From CAVSUR01 sp963731285 (GTDB lineage Bacteria > Actinomycetota > Actinomycetes > Streptosporangiales > Streptosporangiaceae): a DNA stretch of 64,000 nucleotides. The stretch is taken from positions 372,001 through 436,000 of the forward strand of contig CAVSUR010000009.1 of assembly GCA_963731285.1 (NCBI GenBank). Reading direction: 5' to 3'. The first letter of the stretch is position 1, and each line of letters opens with the position of its first letter. A model generated the notes under the pieces. It was not told the origin of the DNA. It ran no database searches and was given only the letters and a program-made list of their open reading frames with translations. The position numbers and the translations under genes were made by a program. Below, piece by piece: positions 61,783 through 64,000 of the stretch.

Positions 61783-62792
61783 GGGCGGTCTCCCGTCCCG
61801 CCCAGCCGGCGCAGCAGCAGCAGGTGATGCCGGGCGAACTCGGGATGATCGGCCTCCGCAGCGATGCAGGCGATCTCGGCCAGGACGACATCCCGCCAGC
61901 GATCCGCGGGCACGCCAAGCCGCTTCAGGCCGTCGATGACGAAACCGCGCGCCAGGTCGGGGTACCAGCCGGTGCCGCTGACGGCATACTCGATGCCCGC
62001 GCCCCACGGCCCGGCCCGCAGCCCCGAATGGCCGGCCACCCGGCGGCCGGCCCGGGTATGCCGGTCCAGGTAGAGCGAGTAGCTGATCATGAACCGGGCC
62101 AGGTCGCGGGTGGGCGGCCCGTCCGGCCGGGAGCACTCCCAGTCGATAACCCCGCGTACCCGGCCGCCGGCCAGCAGTAGGTTGCCGGGCCAGAAGTCAC
62201 CGTGCAGCACTACTTGTGGCACCTGATGCCCGGCCAGCCGGGCGCGCACCGCCGCCAGCCGGCTGAGATCGTCCGCCAGGTCAGGCTCGGCGGCGAACCG
62301 CCGGGCGAGAACCTCGGCCGCGGTGCCGAGCGCATCGGCCAGCTCGCCGCGGCCGCGCGCGGTGCGGTGCTGCAGCTCGGCCAGCCACTGCCCGGCGGCA
62401 TCGAAGTCGGCCCGCACCGCAGCCGGGTGCGCGGTGTGCCGCCAGGTGTGGTAGGCGGCGAGCATGACCTGCCCCGGCAGCGCGGTGGTCACCAGCACCG
62501 GGCGGCCGCCATGCTCGGCGATCGACACGACCCGCGGGATCGTGCCGCCGATCGGGCCAAGCTCGCGCCGGCCGACATGCGCCAGCCTGCCTGCCTCGCG
62601 CTGCACGCTGCGCTCCGCGGCGTCGGTGGTGGGCACCTTCGCCACATAGCCGGGCAGGTCCTCGCCCGGGCGGAACAGAAGCACCGTGACTTTGGCGTTC
62701 GGGTCCTTGGACATGGCCAGGCAGACGACCCGCCCGTCCGCCTCGTCGACGAGGTCGGCCAGCGTCCGGCGGTCGGCAAGGGCGGCGGTCAT
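61779..62792 (-). CDS. APH-fold phosphotransferase
   Basis: A 337-residue kinase-fold protein. VTVLLFRPGEDLPGYVAKVPTT is the N-lobe beta-Lys strand, VVLHGDFWPGNLLLAGG the catalytic loop (H-G-D-x4-N) and RVRGVIDWECSRPDGPP the Mg-binding D. FARHHLLLLRRLGG ends it. Members phosphorylate sugars, antibiotics or choline-like groups. In this polysaccharide operon it may decorate or prime the glycan. ATG 62792 overlaps the preceding stop (ATGA). Confidence 0.85.
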   Translation of the reverse strand: MTAALADRRTLADLVDEADGRVVCLAMSKDPNAKVTVLLFRPGEDLPGYVAKVPTTDAAERSVQREAGRLAHVGRRELGPIGGTIPRVVSIAEHGGRPVLVTTALPGQVMLAAYHTWRHTAHPAAVRADFDAAGQWLAELQHRTARGRGELADALGTAAEVLARRFAAEPDLADDLSRLAAVRARLAGHQVPQVVLHGDFWPGNLLLAGGRVRGVIDWECSRPDGPPTRDLARFMISYSLYLDRHTRAGRRVAGHSGLRAGPWGAGIEYAVSGTGWYPDLARGFVIDGLKRLGVPADRWRDVVLAEIACIAAEADHPEFARHHLLLLRRLGGTGDRP

Positions 62793-63220
62793 CGCGGTCT
62801 CCCGACCAGCACCACGCCGCCGCCCCGCAGTGCCGCCGCCAGCATCCAGGCCGGCCGCAGCCGGAGCAGCCGCAGCCCGGCGGTGATCGCCAGGCTGCCC
62901 GCCGGGCCGGTTCCCGGGGGGACGGACAGCACCGCGTCGGCGACGTAACGCAAGATCGCCGGATCCTGGCTGGCGATCACCATCGGATGGCGCCGGGAGG
63001 GAACGGCCGCATAAGCCCGCAGTCCCGCCGGGCCGGGCGGTCCCGCACCGCGGCGCAGTGCCCACGGCGATGCCGCGGCCGCCAGGCTCGCGCCCGCCGC
63101 CTGCCCGGCCAGGGCGCGGCGCAGCCGGCGCGCGGTGCTCCCGCGGCGCGGCGGCAGCCACCCGGTCCCGGCGGGCAGTAGCGCGCTCCAGGCAGCTGAT
63201 TCCCCGGCGGATGGGCTCAT
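62789..63220 (-). CDS. Unknown 143-residue protein in the polysaccharide operon
   Basis: From ATG 63220, set by 4-bp overlap with the RtcB-like gene. SPSAGESAAWSALLPAGTGW, RRLRRALAGQAAGASLAAA, then AAVPSRRHPMVIASQDPAILRYVADAVLSVPP is split at RRHPM, and AITAGLRLLRLRPAWMLAAALRGGGVVLVG ends it. No signal peptide or clear membrane helix, although the end is hydrophobic. I do not recognise it. Strict 4-bp overlaps on both sides imply a product made in balance with the RtcB-like ligase and the kinase. Confidence 0.6.
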   Translation of the reverse strand: MSPSAGESAAWSALLPAGTGWLPPRRGSTARRLRRALAGQAAGASLAAAASPWALRRGAGPPGPAGLRAYAAVPSRRHPMVIASQDPAILRYVADAVLSVPPGTGPAGSLAITAGLRLLRLRPAWMLAAALRGGGVVLVGRPR

Positions 63221-64000
63221 GACAGCACGGCGAAGGGCCTCAGCCGGGCGACCGGCCGGACGATCTCGTGACCGGTGAGAATGCCCAGGGCCTCGTTGAC
63301 GCCCTGGTCGTCGAGCTGCGGCACCTCCTGCGGCGCGGCCCCGTTGTAGCGGTAGCGCGCGGTTGTCCGGCCTTTCGGGTCGGGCCCGGACCGGCCGGAC
63401 TCCTCGAACGCCTTGATCAGCGTGCCGGAGCCGTGGCAGGCCGAGTACAGGCTGCGGTGCGCCCGGGCCGCGGGGACGCACACATACGACGAGGTCCTGT
63501 TGGTGCCCGGCAGCAGCAGCGGCTGCCCGGTCTGCGCGAAGGCAGGATGACCAGCCAGCATCTCGGCGGGGAAGGCACGGCAGGAGTTGTGGCGGTGCAC
63601 GAACGCGGGCTTGCCGCCGACGTCCTCCTGGTATACCGAGTTGTGCGGTGAGTCGACCACCAGCCGGGTCGTCGTGCCGAGCGCGGCAGCGGCCATCTGG
63701 CGGAGCGCGGCGTAGGTAGCCATCCGGTAGGCAAAGCCATAGTTCATCGCCAGCCGGGTGGCCAGCAGTGCCCGGCGGCCGTCGGCGTCATCCATCGGGA
63801 TGGACGGGCAGCCGTCGGCGAAGTAGGCCGCCATCCGGCTGGCCACCTGAGCCCGGGACCGTGCCGTCAGCAGGTGGCTGAGCGGCTTCTGCACCGCCAT
63901 CTCGGCGTGCAGCATCCGGGAGCCCGCCTTGCGACGGGCGTACAGGGCGCCCAGCTGGCCGGTCAGCACGCCGCCGCCGTTGTGGAACTGCAGGGTGACC
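63217..64000 (-). CDS. RtcB-like RNA ligase family protein, 5' part outside the window
   Basis: At least 261 residues; the frame is open at the window edge. It matches the C-terminal two thirds of RtcB: AMNYGFAYRMATYAALRQMA, VVDSPHNSVYQEDVGGKPAFVHRHNSCRAF, LLPGTNRTSSYVCVP, SLYSACHGSGTLIKAFE and final IVRPVARLRPFAVLS. Against classical RtcB, V-H-R-K-G-A reads V-H-R-H-N-S, H-G-A-G-R reads H-G-S-G-T, and the terminal lysine-glycine is missing. So it belongs to the fold but may not seal tRNA in the usual way. It heads the operon of glycan genes with 4-bp overlaps, an unexpected partner. Confidence 0.82.
   Translation of the reverse strand, partial: VTLQFHNGGGVLTGQLGALYARRKAGSRMLHAEMAVQKPLSHLLTARSRAQVASRMAAYFADGCPSIPMDDADGRRALLATRLAMNYGFAYRMATYAALRQMAAAALGTTTRLVVDSPHNSVYQEDVGGKPAFVHRHNSCRAFPAEMLAGHPAFAQTGQPLLLPGTNRTSSYVCVPAARAHRSLYSACHGSGTLIKAFEESGRSGPDPKGRTTARYRYNGAAPQEVPQLDDQGVNEALGILTGHEIVRPVARLRPFAVLS

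Overview
The window is very GC-rich, with strong G/C bias at third codon positions and many GTG starts. It carries actinobacteria-restricted families (DUF3263, DUF3027, DUF2530, HAAS-type membrane protein, DtxR/IdeR-type regulator, F420-type LLM oxidoreductase). The order otsA/otsB - thrC - MoaD-like - csp - groEL2 is, from general knowledge, shared with Streptomyces-like genomes. I infer a filamentous or soil actinomycete chromosome. The species cannot be named from sequence alone.

Region 1 (1-10.1 kb) holds an F420-type oxidoreductase, an APH fragment and a candidate amine-utilisation locus. Leftward runs a glutamine-synthetase-like ligase, a Dabb protein and an APC permease. Rightward runs a PLP aminotransferase, a cupin, an unusual SDR and a class II glutamine amidotransferase. 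The parts fit a gamma-glutamylation route for an amine; the substrate is unknown. Between the arms lies an Lrp regulator that has lost its middle. Region 2 (10.2-16.6 kb) has an IS630 stub, a branched-chain aminotransferase - Lrp - lactonase trio, a P-loop kinase, a conserved small protein and an IS110 transposase with a possible bridge-RNA leader.

Region 3 (17.2-23.4 kb) is an integration graveyard: an intact tRNA-Thr beside an integrase stub, three tRNA-like remnants and a second integrase stub. Its cargo is two VOC proteins, a small membrane protein, a broken ECF sigma / anti-sigma pair and an esterase flanked by short repeats. Region 4 (23.4-27.7 kb) has a TetR/SnoaL divergent pair with a palindromic operator, an NmrA-like and an FAD oxidoreductase in one unbroken frame, and a small protein with a duplicated Cys-rich motif.

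Region 5 (27.9-33.7 kb) contains acyltransferase, S8 protease, SAM hydrolase, trehalose phosphatase and trehalose-phosphate synthase genes, nearly all interrupted by small indels. Because neighbours with unrelated essential-type functions are hit together, base-calling error is more likely than decay. Region 6 (34.4-54.6 kb) is clean housekeeping: an S-box (SAM-I) riboswitch on thrC, a MoaD-like carrier, a cold-shock gene, two CIRCE boxes and groEL2. A HAAS-domain membrane protein, a second csp, MFS exporters, DUF3027/DUF2530, MarR, a 2H phosphoesterase, SerC, citrate synthase, PdxH, a DtxR-type regulator, a SpoIIE phosphatase, a thiolase and Hsp20 follow.

Region 7 (54.6-64 kb) has a broken MerR gene, an ACT-like protein, dCTP deaminase and a histidine kinase with two NarL-type regulators. 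It ends with a leftward operon whose genes all overlap by 4 bp: RtcB-like ligase, unknown 143-aa protein, APH-fold kinase, O-antigen ligase, and a fused flippase-phosphoglycosyltransferase. An RtcB paralogue with altered active-site motifs inside a polysaccharide operon is the most intriguing arrangement here, together with the amine locus.
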